Shown in pieces: positions 6,916 to 13,846 of a DNA stretch of 46,819 nt. Under the pieces are notes generated by a model, which saw only the letters and a list, made by a program, of their open reading frames with translations, did no database searches and had not been told where the DNA came from. The DNA lies in IMG/VR virus record IMGVR_UViG_3300032893_000090, positions 1-46,819 of that record; one strand, given 5' to 3'. The stretch's first letter is position 1. Each line of letters opens with the position of its first letter. The DNA is from a virus. Made by a program: the position numbers and the translations under genes.

Positions 6916-7214
6916 TAGGCGCCCCCGAACTCGAATGCCAGTTGATATGCCTCGACCGCATGTTCAAACTCGCGGCGCGCGTCCGATTGCATCGCGCGGA
7001 GCTTGACTAGGTGGCGCATCGCCTTGTTGTCGAAACCGGACTCGCCGGCCGACTTGTAGATTTCGGAAATGTCCTGTGAAATGACGCGCTTCTGCGCTTC
7101 CAGGCGCTCAATCTCGGTGACGAAACCGTTCAGCTTGCGCTTTTCGTCATCGTTAAGATTGCTGTTGTGGCCGATCTTTACGTCCGCGATGTCTTTCTGC
7201 TTTCGACGCGCCAT
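6915..7214 (-). CDS. GapR-like DUF2312 protein
   Basis: 99 aa. The core (residues 27-93) has the DUF2312 pattern: GFVTEIERLEAQKRVISQDI, then a conserved SGFDNKAMRHLVKLR, then a second coiled segment. The cellular member GapR is a nucleoid-associated protein of Alphaproteobacteria that binds overtwisted DNA ahead of polymerases. The phage copy has an extra N-terminal tail (about 20 residues). GGAGGG lies at ideal distance before the ATG at 7214. It may help phage replication or imitate the host protein (inference). Confidence 0.85.
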   Translation of the reverse strand: MARRKQKDIADVKIGHNSNLNDDEKRKLNGFVTEIERLEAQKRVISQDISEIYKSAGESGFDNKAMRHLVKLRAMQSDARREFEHAVEAYQLAFEFGGA

Positions 7215-7437
7215 TTGGCCCTCCGTTTTCCTTCCACATTTCGGGAAACAGGCTAATGTCCGGCGCCATGCCGAGCTTCGCGAGCTCGCGGCTCAGAAAC
7301 AGGTAAGCCGCCGAGGGGAAGTAGCCGCGGGCTTTGAAATTACCGATGGCGCTTGGATTGATGCCTACGCGGCCCGCGACGGCCTTGTTGCCGCCGAGAG
7401 CTTCGATCGCTCGATATGCGTCGCGAATGATTTGCAT
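7153..7437 (-). CDS. Cro-like HTH regulator
   Basis: 94 aa. Residues 8-45 contain a YdaS/Cro-type helix-turn-helix (EALGGNKAVAGRVGINPSAI, then a basic recognition end). It is the first gene of the early minus operon and is divergent from the CI-like repressor at 7588, the arrangement of a lysis-lysogeny switch. The 3' end overlaps the GapR-like gene by 62 bases. Operator half-sites lie directly upstream. Confidence 0.75.
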   Translation of the reverse strand: MQIIRDAYRAIEALGGNKAVAGRVGINPSAIGNFKARGYFPSAAYLFLSRELAKLGMAPDISLFPEMWKENGGPNGASKAERHRGRKDRPQQQS

Positions 7438-7448
7438 ACCGCTAATAG

Positions 7449-7479
7449 ATCACTCTGCGTGAACTACCGCAAGTGATAT
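7449..7479. promoter_or_regulatory. Operator sites before the Cro-like gene
   Basis: ATCAC-TCTGC-GTGAA (7449-7463) is a near match to the AATCAC-N5-GTGATT operator seen at three other places. A second half-site (7465-7479, minus strand ATCACTTGCGG) follows. They lie just upstream of the Cro-like start, where repressor binding would block the early minus operon. Confidence 0.5.
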
Positions 7480-7553
7480 GAGCGGCTGCTGTGCAAAATT
7501 TTAAACGGTTCGCCTATACCTATAACTTTCGATCAGGTAGACAGATGGGCAAA

Positions 7554-7570
7554 AATCACTTATGGTGATT
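7554..7570. promoter_or_regulatory. Perfect operator upstream of the repressor
   Basis: AATCAC-TTATG-GTGATT, a perfect 6+6 inverted repeat with five-base centre. It ends two bases before the Shine-Dalgarno of the repressor gene, so it is placed for autoregulation. Confidence 0.6.
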
Positions 7571-7587
7571 GTCGGGGGAGTAAAACA

Positions 7588-7929
7588 GTGCGGAAGGTAA
7601 AGACGCGAAGCGGCAAATCGCGAGAGGATCAGATGTTGCAGATCGGGATTGGGCAACGAATTCGATATTTGAGAATTGCCAAAGGCTTAGAGCAGAAGGA
7701 TTTAGCTCAAGAGCTCGGCGTCTCTCCAAATACTGTCTCCACATGGGAGACAGGCCAGCGCTTAATTCCGGTCGATAAATTCGGACGCCTCGCCTCCTTT
7801 TTCAATGTCGGCTGGAATTTTCTTGGGGAAGCTGATGAAAGCGGCCTCCCTGAATGGCTCAAAGAACCGGTCAAGGAGGCCGAAAAGGCCGGCGATTTCT
7901 CGCCTAAACGTGCGCGCCGACGCCATTAG
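7588..7929 (+). CDS. CI-like XRE repressor
   Basis: 113 aa. Residues 16-75 form a classical XRE helix-turn-helix (IGQRIRYLRIAKGLEQKDLA, then GVSPNTVSTWETGQRLIP). The rest is a short acidic then basic tail. There is no LexA/S24 peptidase domain, so induction by RecA-stimulated self-cleavage is unlikely. The GTG at 7588 is supported by GGGGGAG seven to eight bases upstream. It is divergent from the Cro-like gene and overlaps the 3' end of the minus gene at 7904. Confidence 0.8.
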   Translation: MRKVKTRSGKSREDQMLQIGIGQRIRYLRIAKGLEQKDLAQELGVSPNTVSTWETGQRLIPVDKFGRLASFFNVGWNFLGEADESGLPEWLKEPVKEAEKAGDFSPKRARRRH

Positions 7930-8077
7930 AGCGCGGCTTTTTCCAAGGTTTATCAATCTTATCCATCAGCCGCTCGGCCAACTCGAGGACGCGCTTCGCG
8001 TCCTTCGTGTTACCGGGCAGTTGAGCGACGATCTGTATTGCGACCCGCTTTAGCGTTTCGTCTTTCAGTTTGGTCAT
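7904..8077 (-). CDS. Small helical protein converging on the repressor
   Basis: 57 aa. A charged helical body (ETLKRVAIQIVAQLPG...AKRVLELAERLMDKI) with a basic tail. GGAAGG precedes the ATG. Its 3' end overlaps the repressor 3' end by 26 bases on the opposite strand, so transcription here could interfere with repressor expression. No family recognised. Confidence 0.6.
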   Translation of the reverse strand: MTKLKDETLKRVAIQIVAQLPGNTKDAKRVLELAERLMDKIDKPWKKPRSNGVGAHV

Positions 8078-8181
8078 GGCCTTCCAAATTCCCCGTGATA
8101 GCCTTTGGTTATTTACATTCCGATCTGTTGCATATCCAACCGCGCGCGTGCAACCCCTCTTTACACAAAACTAACATAAAA

Positions 8182-8198
8182 AATCACATAGCGTGATT
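8182..8198. promoter_or_regulatory. Perfect operator of the early plus operon
   Basis: AATCAC-ATAGC-GTGATT, the same operator as at 7554-7570. It lies eight bases upstream of a TTGACA -35 hexamer (8206-8211) that leads to the gene at 8242. Confidence 0.6.
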
Positions 8199-8205
8199 TT
8201 GCGTC

Positions 8206-8227
8206 TTGACACGTCACTTTGCGTGAT
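8206..8227 (+). promoter_or_regulatory. Early plus promoter with overlapping operator
   Basis: TTGACA (8206-8211) is followed at once by GTCAC-TTTGC-GTGAT (8213-8227), a slightly shortened operator. No clear -10 box is seen. The first gene starts at 8242, so the transcript would be nearly leaderless. The -35 box between two operators suggests a promoter silenced in the lysogen. Confidence 0.45.
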
Positions 8228-8241
8228 GCACGCTCCGTGAC

Positions 8242-8442
8242 ATGAGCGCATCACAAATCGTCGCCATCTGGCGGATCGAAAAGATCGAGACGCTACAGAA
8301 GGCCCTCATCGCCCAGGTCGAATACACCCACGGGCTCATTCAGCGAGAGCTCGAAACCCTCAAGGCACAGGCCCAAGAGGACGTGCGGCGAGGAGACGCC
8401 GCGATCGAGCTTGTGAAGAAGATCGCGGAGGGCGCGGCATGA
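8242..8442 (+). CDS. Small helical phage protein
   Basis: 66 aa, an almost continuous charged helix likely to form a coiled coil (IEKIETLQKALIAQVEYTHG...ELETLKAQ). First gene of the plus recombination operon, directly behind the operator-flanked promoter. Function unknown. Confidence 0.6.
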   Translation: MSASQIVAIWRIEKIETLQKALIAQVEYTHGLIQRELETLKAQAQEDVRRGDAAIELVKKIAEGAA

Positions 8443-8642
8443 GCGCGATCAGGCAACTGCTCGAGGAAATCTGGCAAAGCCGCAGCGTGATCTGCGCGAA
8501 CCACATCGTTTGGTGGAACCGAGATCACGGGCACCGCATGACCGGCCCGCTCGCCGATGCGCTGTACGCCGCAAAGGGCAAGCGGGTGAACCCCGACAAC
8601 CCGGCGAAGAAGCAGCAAAAGAAACGATTGGAGCACCCATGA
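8439..8642 (+). CDS. Hypothetical small protein
   Basis: 67 aa, unrecognised. A helical N-terminus, then a tryptophan- and histidine-rich middle (ANHIVWWNRDHGHRM) and a very basic C-terminus (KKQQKKRLEHP). ATGA overlaps join it to both neighbours. Confidence 0.55.
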   Translation: MSAIRQLLEEIWQSRSVICANHIVWWNRDHGHRMTGPLADALYAAKGKRVNPDNPAKKQQKKRLEHP

Positions 8643-8938
8643 TGTCTGCGCCTCGACTGAGCAGAGAACGCAAGCACGAGATCATCAACGCGTATCTGGC
8701 CGGCGAGAAGGTCGATCTGATCGCTGCACAGTTTGGTGTTCATCACACCTATCCCGGAATTCTGGCCAAACGCTACGGGAAAACGTTGCGAGGAAACTTG
8801 AAGCCCTCGCGCAAGATCGCGATCGAGCAGCATCCCGAAATCAAGAAGATGTTCAAGCTCGGAGTGCCGCGAACGCTGATCGCCAGGCTCTACGGCGTCG
8901 ATCGAACGCAAATCTATCGAATAGCAAAAGCGACGTGA
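8639..8938 (+). CDS. Double HTH small DNA-binding protein
   Basis: 99 aa. Two helix-turn-helix-like stretches: LSRERKHEIINAYLAGEKVD with LIAAQFGVHHTY, and IKKMFKLGVPRTLIARLYGV with DRTQIYRIAKA, as in resolvase/transposase-type HTH domains. No catalytic domain. The start is the first of two ATG codons overlapping the upstream stop. Possibly a regulator of the operon. Confidence 0.6.
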   Translation: MMSAPRLSRERKHEIINAYLAGEKVDLIAAQFGVHHTYPGILAKRYGKTLRGNLKPSRKIAIEQHPEIKKMFKLGVPRTLIARLYGVDRTQIYRIAKAT

Positions 8939-9177
8939 TCCTGATCCGCGACAAGTGGCACGCGCCGCTGTGGTTCTGGCAATGGCCGCCGACGTACACC
9001 GAACACAAGGAATGGCCTCGTGAATATCAATCGCCCAGGCATCTACCCCGACATCGATCCAGCGGCATATTATGCCGACCCATGCGCAACGCCGAGCCTG
9101 ACGCAATCGCTCGCGAAGATCCTGCTCGAGCGCTCGCCGCTGCACGCGTGGCACGCCCACCCGAGGCTCAATCCTGA
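8935..9177 (+). CDS. Short hypothetical gene overlapping the nuclease
   Basis: 80 aa from a GTG overlapping the upstream stop (GTGA). The first 30 residues are tryptophan-rich (KWHAPLWFWQWPPTYTEHKE) and lie in sequence not covered by another gene. The remainder overlaps the nuclease in another frame for 158 bases and looks like a shadow. Possibly only the first part matters, as a coupling leader. Confidence 0.35.
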   Translation: MILIRDKWHAPLWFWQWPPTYTEHKEWPREYQSPRHLPRHRSSGILCRPMRNAEPDAIAREDPARALAAARVARPPEAQS

Positions 9178-9931
9178 CTATCGGGAGCGCGACGGCCGCG
9201 AGGCGCATCTTGATCTCGGGACAATTGCGCACGCCATGTTGCTCGGCCGCAGCAAGACAATTGTCGTGCTCGATTACGACGACTGGCGCACGAAAGCCGC
9301 CCAGGAGGCTCGCAAGAACGCGGCTGCTTCCGGCGATCTGGCCGTGCTCGCGAAGCACCACGCCAAGGCGAAGCGCATGGTCGATGCCGCGCGCGAGCAG
9401 TTAGAGCTCCGCAATCTCGGCTGGCTATTCGGCGAGCTCAACGGCGACGCCGAATGCTGCCTCGCTTGGAAGGAAGACGGGATCTGGCTTCGTCAGCTTG
9501 TTGATTGGGTCAACGCCGCACGCACAATCGTCGCTGACTACAAGACGACCGGCGAGAGTGCCGCGCCCGAAGCACTACCACGTAAGGCGGTCGATTGGGG
9601 GTGGCACATTCAAGCCGCCATGGCCGAGCGCGGGCTGGATAATCTCGGCCTCAGTGTCGGCCGGCGCGAGTATCTATGGGTCGTTCAAGAAAGTACCGAG
9701 CCATACCAACTAACAATCTGCTCGCTTGGCGAGGCGTATCTCACGCTCGGTCGCTGGCAACTCAACAACGCGATTGAAATCTGGAAGCGCTGCATGGAGG
9801 CGAACCATTTCCCCGGCTATCCGCTGCGCGTGGAGAGCCCCGAGCTCCCGCCGTGGCACGCGGGCCAGATGTTCGAGCAGCAAATCGAGCGCGATAACGG
9901 CATCCCGAGCGACATCCTGGCGGCGGGATGA
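9020..9931 (+). CDS. PD-(D/E)XK exonuclease (DUF3799/RecE-like)
   Basis: 303 aa. The sequence has the layout of the RecE/DUF3799-like phage exonuclease domain: an N-terminal SLTQSLAKILLERSPLHAW helix, HLDLGTIAHAML (about 68-79), the catalytic V-x-DYKTT (D and K, about 168-175), and QAAMAERGL followed by a beta strand (YLWVVQE). GTG start with AAGGA nine bases upstream. It sits directly before a Sak4-like ATPase, forming a recombination module that would resect ends for strand annealing. Confidence 0.8.
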   Translation: MNINRPGIYPDIDPAAYYADPCATPSLTQSLAKILLERSPLHAWHAHPRLNPDYRERDGREAHLDLGTIAHAMLLGRSKTIVVLDYDDWRTKAAQEARKNAAASGDLAVLAKHHAKAKRMVDAAREQLELRNLGWLFGELNGDAECCLAWKEDGIWLRQLVDWVNAARTIVADYKTTGESAAPEALPRKAVDWGWHIQAAMAERGLDNLGLSVGRREYLWVVQESTEPYQLTICSLGEAYLTLGRWQLNNAIEIWKRCMEANHFPGYPLRVESPELPPWHAGQMFEQQIERDNGIPSDILAAG

Positions 9932-9934
9932 GCA

Positions 9935-10417
9935 ATGAGCGACGACATTCGTATAAAGTTAGATTGGAGTGAAATTCTTGTCGCTTCGTCGGTTGGTTGC
10001 ATGAGGAATGTCCAGAGTTTGAGAAATAGATGCAAGCCGGGCAATTCAATCGGGCTTGATGATACATGGACGATCAACATCGAGGGCGCCGCGGGGGAAA
10101 TGGCCGTCGCAAAATACCTGCAAATGTACTGGTCCGGGAACGTTGGAAATTATAATGCCGATGACGTTGGCTCGTACAACATTAAAACAAATACAAGCCG
10201 CAAATTTGATGATCTAATTTTGCGGCCAACGGATTATGATGATAAGTACTACATCTTGGTGTTGAGCTTCCTTCCAGAGTTTGTAATTTGCGGGTGGATC
10301 AAGGGCGCAGACGGAAAGTCTCCTTCTTGGGCGCGCGAGGGAACCCCGGGCCGGCCAGCTTTTTTTGTTCCTCGCTCAAAACTCAACCCCATGGCAACTC
10401 TGCCGGTGGAATTTTAG
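9935..10417 (+). CDS. Putative PD-(D/E)XK-like phage nuclease, AT-rich
   Basis: 160 aa. INIEGAAGEMAVAKYLQMYW followed by ADDVGSYNIKTN gives the E...D...x-x-K order of PD-(D/E)XK nucleases, then beta-rich YYILVLSFLPEFVICGWIKG. This looks like a known small phage family found beside recombination genes; the family name is not certain. The base composition is visibly richer in A and T than its neighbours, suggesting separate acquisition. It lies between the exonuclease and the ATPase genes. Confidence 0.6.
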   Translation: MSDDIRIKLDWSEILVASSVGCMRNVQSLRNRCKPGNSIGLDDTWTINIEGAAGEMAVAKYLQMYWSGNVGNYNADDVGSYNIKTNTSRKFDDLILRPTDYDDKYYILVLSFLPEFVICGWIKGADGKSPSWAREGTPGRPAFFVPRSKLNPMATLPVEF

Positions 10418-10420
10418 CTT

Positions 10421-11482
10421 ATGAACACGCCAGCCAGAACGTTTGAAGCCAAGCCGGCCGTCCGCGATCACGTCCCGCTCCTAATCGGTCTGATCGGGCC
10501 GAGCGGGAGCGGCAAGACCTACAGCGCGTTGCGTCTCGCGACGGGTATTCAGCGAGTAACAGGAGGCGACATTGTTGGGATCGATACGGAAGCAAGGCGA
10601 ATGCTGCATTACTCTGACGGGTTCCGCTTCAAACATATTGAGTTTGCTGCGCCTTTTGGATCGGACGATTACCTTGCCGCCTTGCGATACGCGGTTTCGT
10701 TGGGAGCCAAGATTATCGTCGTGGATAGCATGTCGCACGAGCACGATGGGCCGGGCGGAATGCTTGACGCTCACGATAGTGAACTGGACCGTCTGGCCGG
10801 CAACGACTACGCAAAGCGCGAGCGCGTCAAGATGCTCGCCTGGCAGAAGCCAAAGGCTGCTCGCCGCCGCCTGATCACCGGAATGCTGCAACTCAATGCC
10901 AACTTCATATTCTGCTTCCGCGCGCGCGAGACGGTGAAGCCGATCAAGGGGCAGATCGTTCCGATGGGGTTCATGCCGATCGCCGGCGAGGAATTCCTGT
11001 TCGAGCAAACCATAAATTGCCTGTTGCTTCCGGCCGCCGGCGGGGTTCCGTCCTGGCAATCGGACAACGTTGGCGAGAAGATGATGATTAAGCTCCCCAA
11101 ACAATTCGAGAAGCTATTTGCAGATCGCAAGCCGCTTGATGAGAACACCGGCGAGGTCCTTGCGCGTTGGGCCGCCGGCAGCAATCCGCCGTCCCCAGCA
11201 ACCAGCCCCCCTGGCCCGGCTGCGGCGGATACGGCCCCCTCGCAGACGATGGAGCCCACCTCCGATGCGAGCGAGGGGGCCAACCCTAAACCACCATTGG
11301 ACGAGCTCACTCGCCTCGATCACTTGCTTGACGAGGCGGCGCAGCGCGGCTCGGAAGTCCTGAAAGTCGCCTGGAAGAACCTGACGCCGGCGCAGCAGAA
11401 AGCATTGAAGGCGGCACTCGACCGCCGGCACAAGGAAACCGCGGAGAAGGCGGACAAGCAATTGAACGAGGCCGAGTCGTGA
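10421..11482 (+). CDS. Sak4-like RecA-fold ATPase
   Basis: 353 aa. Walker A GPSGSGKT (26-33), Walker B-type IIVVDSMSHEHDG (98-110) and a RecA-like core to about residue 240, then a proline-rich linker (250-285) and a helical C-terminal domain (290-353). This is the architecture of phage AAA_24/Sak4 single-strand annealing or recombination ATPases. Neighbouring exonuclease genes support that role. The stop overlaps the GTG of the next gene. Confidence 0.8.
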   Translation: MNTPARTFEAKPAVRDHVPLLIGLIGPSGSGKTYSALRLATGIQRVTGGDIVGIDTEARRMLHYSDGFRFKHIEFAAPFGSDDYLAALRYAVSLGAKIIVVDSMSHEHDGPGGMLDAHDSELDRLAGNDYAKRERVKMLAWQKPKAARRRLITGMLQLNANFIFCFRARETVKPIKGQIVPMGFMPIAGEEFLFEQTINCLLLPAAGGVPSWQSDNVGEKMMIKLPKQFEKLFADRKPLDENTGEVLARWAAGSNPPSPATSPPGPAAADTAPSQTMEPTSDASEGANPKPPLDELTRLDHLLDEAAQRGSEVLKVAWKNLTPAQQKALKAALDRRHKETAEKADKQLNEAES

Positions 11483-11727
11483 CGGCCAGGATCTCAAAGC
11501 TGGTCGCCCACGTCCCGCCCGAGATCCGGGACGCGGTTGAAATGCGGGCCGCGGCCGATGGTCGATCGGTGTCCAACTGGCTTTATCGCCTGATCTGTGA
11601 AAGCGTAGCGTCATCCGAGGGAGTGGAACATGCCGTCCGTTCGATACGATCTGACGTTCGGCCAGGTCGTCCAAGAGTACATCGCGAGCCCGCACTTTCG
11701 GAGCCTCGCTCCGAGCACGAAGGCTAG
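11479..11727 (+). CDS. Arc-like ribbon-helix-helix protein
   Basis: 82 aa from a GTG overlapping the upstream stop (GTGA). Residues 4-45 match the Arc/RHH fold: a short strand (SKLVAHVPPE), helix (IRDAVEMRAAADGRS) and second helix (VSNWLYRLICESV). The last 30 residues overlap the integrase in another frame. Directly before the integrase it could act as an excisionase-like or integrase-controlling factor (inference from position). Confidence 0.65.
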   Translation: MTARISKLVAHVPPEIRDAVEMRAAADGRSVSNWLYRLICESVASSEGVEHAVRSIRSDVRPGRPRVHREPALSEPRSEHEG

Positions 11728-12538
11728 TTATTCCAAGCTATTGCAGGTCGCGGTCGCGGCGCTCGAGCGCTTTCCGATCGCCGTCCTGCGCCCGAAGCTG
11801 ATCCAGGGATTTCTCAACGGGTTTGCCGATCGTCCCGGCCAACAGCGTTGCGCCAAGGTGGCACTCCTGGCGCTGCACAAATGGGCCGTCGTGGAGGACT
11901 ATCTGCCGCCCGGCATCATGCATGGGGTCAAGACGATCCCTACGGACGGCGCCCATGAGCCCTGGACGGACGCGCAGATTGAGACGGCCGAGCGCGTTCT
12001 GGCTCACCAGCGGCCGGATCTGGCCCGCCTGATCACCCTCGGCGCAAATACCGGGCAGCGCGCATCGGATCTGATCAAGATGCGCTGGCAGGACATTGAG
12101 ACGGTCGATGGGATACCGGGCATTAACGTGCGCCAGAAGAAGACCGGCAAGATCCTTTGGATCCCCATGACCGATGAGCTCGAGGCCGCGATCGCGTCGT
12201 GGCCCAGGTCGGCCGGCTTCCTTGTGACCAAGCGCGACGGCGAACAGTACACGCGCAACCAGCTATCGGTGCAATGGTACAAGGTGCGCGCCGCCGTCCC
12301 GGAGTTCTCCGAGCACGAGCGGCTCGGCCTATCGTTCCACGGGCTGCGCTCGACCGCCGTCATCCGCCTGCGCCGCAAGAACCTGCGCGAGCCGCTGATC
12401 GCCGATATGGTCGGCATGAGCCCGCTGATGGTGCATCGCTATTGCCGGCGCGCCGAGCAGAGGGAGAACGCCCTCGAGGCGGTCCGCACGCTGCGCAAGG
12501 CTGACGTTGTGCAGTTCAGGAAGGGGGAGGCACAATGA
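11630..12538 (+). CDS. int: Tyrosine integrase
   Basis: 302 aa. An N-terminal SAM-like core-binding domain (about 10-100) is followed by a catalytic domain with R144 (GQRASDLIKMRW), the H-x-x-R box HGLR (237-240) and the nucleophile Y271 (HRYCRR). It would catalyse site-specific integration of the phage. AGGGAG precedes the ATG. The attachment-site candidate lies about 190 bases downstream. A short membrane protein is translationally coupled to its end. Confidence 0.9.
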   Translation: MPSVRYDLTFGQVVQEYIASPHFRSLAPSTKASYSKLLQVAVAALERFPIAVLRPKLIQGFLNGFADRPGQQRCAKVALLALHKWAVVEDYLPPGIMHGVKTIPTDGAHEPWTDAQIETAERVLAHQRPDLARLITLGANTGQRASDLIKMRWQDIETVDGIPGINVRQKKTGKILWIPMTDELEAAIASWPRSAGFLVTKRDGEQYTRNQLSVQWYKVRAAVPEFSEHERLGLSFHGLRSTAVIRLRRKNLREPLIADMVGMSPLMVHRYCRRAEQRENALEAVRTLRKADVVQFRKGEAQ

Positions 12539-12687
12539 TCTGCTGGGAGACGGAAATGATAATTGGCTTTGTCCTTGTGTGGATATTTATCGCATTTGTC
12601 TCGTTCGTTTCGTTTTCCTCCGGCTACAAAGCGGGCTGGCGAGAAGGCCAAGAGGCGTTCAACCAATTTCTCAAGAACAAGGCGTAA
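12535..12687 (+). CDS. Single-pass membrane microprotein after int
   Basis: 50 aa. One strong transmembrane helix (about residues 8-28, IIGFVLVWIFIAFVSFVSF) is followed by a soluble tail (SGYKAGWREGQEAFNQFLKN). The ATG overlaps the integrase stop (ATGA). The single-helix layout with a GYKAGWxEG-like turn resembles small phage membrane proteins. Function unknown. Confidence 0.6.
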   Translation: MICWETEMIIGFVLVWIFIAFVSFVSFSSGYKAGWREGQEAFNQFLKNKA

Positions 12688-12727
12688 ACATTCTTTCAGT
12701 GGATTTCCGTCATAATTGCCGCTAACC

Positions 12728-12762
12728 CATTGATATTGCTCAATGGTAACGCATTGATCAGA
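12728..12762. other. Candidate attP near integrase
   Basis: Within the gene-free 12688-12870 lie CATTGAT, CTCAATG and GGTAACGCATTGATC (12745-12759). The last word is shared with 725-739. Location just downstream of int fits attP or integrase arm sites. No tRNA-like sequence is seen here. The rest of the gap shows nothing I recognise. Confidence 0.4.
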
Positions 12763-12870
12763 TGTGTTTTTTGATCTCGTAACCAATTGTTTTTATTAGA
12801 TAATTTTCATTTGGCCCCGGCGTAGTGGCGGCCCATTCCGGCACAGAATTTAATGCTGGCGGATCGCGCT

Positions 12871-12981
12871 TTAAGTTAACCGCATGAACAGGACTCCGAC
12901 GAAAAAGCCTACGCCTGATCCTATCAGGAACCCCTCCCACCAGCGCGTGAACCGGAACCAAGTAAACATGATGCGCATCAT
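12871..12981 (-). CDS. Last gene of minus array: 36-residue membrane protein
   Basis: A basic, aromatic N-terminus (MMRIMFTWFRFTRWWEG) leads into one hydrophobic helix (FLIGSGVGFFVGVLF). AGGA lies close to the first ATG; the second ATG at 12978 has better spacing. Function unknown. Confidence 0.5.
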   Translation of the reverse strand: MMRIMFTWFRFTRWWEGFLIGSGVGFFVGVLFMRLT

Positions 12982-12984
12982 GTC

Positions 12985-13185
12985 CTATTTCCCATCATCA
13001 TCTTTGGGTGGATGCGTCTTATTCCACAGATCCCAATCAGCATTACTCGCCAAATCGGCGGCGATCTCTTGGAGCCTCCATCCAATTTGATCTAGCCACA
13101 TCGCCAGCCTGCACCTGATTTTCCACATGACTAGCTGTTGCACCTGTCCAGCGTAGGCGCGGTCAACCTTTGACGACTGACACAT
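12985..13185 (-). CDS. Minus-array small helical protein
   Basis: 66 aa. AAAGGAGCC lies at good distance from the ATG at 13185, matching the linker of this array. Amphipathic helix with several tryptophans (MWKIRCRLAMWLDQIGWRLQ) and an acidic-basic end. The 87 bases upstream to 13272 are GC-rich and show only a small hairpin. Function unknown. Confidence 0.6.
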   Translation of the reverse strand: MCQSSKVDRAYAGQVQQLVMWKIRCRLAMWLDQIGWRLQEIAADLASNADWDLWNKTHPPKDDDGK

Positions 13186-13272
13186 GACGGGCTCCTTTGG
13201 GCGCGGGGCCGAGGCCCAGTGGACCGGAGCGCGCCGACTTTCGTCTATTCCCGGTCAATTGAATCGCTCCTT

Positions 13273-13467
13273 TTAACTCTCAGTGAGGTTCCAGCCCCGG
13301 CATACAAGCTCTAGGGCGTCCATCAGACCTTGCTTGTCGGTGAAGTCATCGAATGGGCCGATGACCGCGAACACCTTGCCTTGATGCTCTGGCATGGTTT
13401 GGCCAGGGGCGTCCGTGAACACGAGACGGACTTGCTGGTCCTTTGGCTTGAACTTTAGAGCGGACAC
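13273..13467 (-). CDS. Minus-array hypothetical protein
   Basis: 64 aa from a GTG preceded by AGGAGGGG. Mixed alpha/beta sequence with VRLVFTDAPGQTMPEH and KVFAVIGPFDDF strands, soluble. A longer frame upstream lacks a ribosome site and overlaps the preceding gene. No family recognised. Confidence 0.6.
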   Translation of the reverse strand: MSALKFKPKDQQVRLVFTDAPGQTMPEHQGKVFAVIGPFDDFTDKQGLMDALELVCRGWNLTES

Positions 13468-13475
13468 GTCCCCTC

Positions 13476-13661
13476 CTATTTCACACTCTTGGGCCAGCAG
13501 GTGCAGCTTTCCCATTCTGGCGTCGTTTCGTCTACCGGGAGCATGTCCCAATCATTACACCAATGGGCGAAATCTCCGGTCAGAACTTTGCCGCGCCACT
13601 TGAGGCAATCTTCTTCCCAGTCGTCAGATGCTGGCGGCAGCAACTCCGTTTCCTCTGCCAT
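13476..13661 (-). CDS. Minus-array small acidic protein
   Basis: 61 aa, rich in acidic residues, tryptophan and cysteine (WEEDCLKWRGKVL, HWCNDWD, CTCWP). GGGAGCGCG precedes the ATG. The TAG stop merges with the Shine-Dalgarno of the next gene (TAGGAGG). Function unknown. Confidence 0.6.
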   Translation of the reverse strand: MAEETELLPPASDDWEEDCLKWRGKVLTGDFAHWCNDWDMLPVDETTPEWESCTCWPKSVK

Positions 13662-13672
13662 TACGCGCTCCC

Positions 13673-13834
13673 TTAGCTGAAGTCATCCGTCTGGATGAAA
13701 ATCCTGTCGCCGCCATCGGCCCATAACAAGCCGGTCACGTCCTCATATTCTTCGCTATCGACATCCCACGCCACGACTCGGGCATCGGGAGACTTGAGCT
13801 GTTCAAGCCGTTCGATCAGTTCCTTGACCGTCAC
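13673..13834 (-). CDS. Minus-array small acidic protein
   Basis: 53 aa from a GTG following TAAAGGAGCACATCG, the array linker. A helical start (VKELIERLEQLKS) is followed by a beta-rich acidic part (VVAWDVDSEEYEDVTGL). The general layout recalls small phage proteins that read as one helix plus a beta hairpin. No family named. Confidence 0.6.
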   Translation of the reverse strand: MTVKELIERLEQLKSPDARVVAWDVDSEEYEDVTGLLWADGGDRIFIQTDDFS

Positions 13835-13846
13835 CGATGTGCTCCT

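Noticed and set aside
12800-12865. Short minus frames after the last minus-array gene (one reading CAGMGRHYAGAK, one with a GTG start)
   Set aside because: Neither has an ATG with a ribosome site; too short to support without expression data.
13163-13258. TTG-started 31-residue frame in the minus array, behind an AAAAGGAGCG linker
   Set aside because: The product is arginine/proline/glycine-rich with no recognisable feature and runs over the ribosome site of the next gene. The linker may be a remnant of a lost gene.
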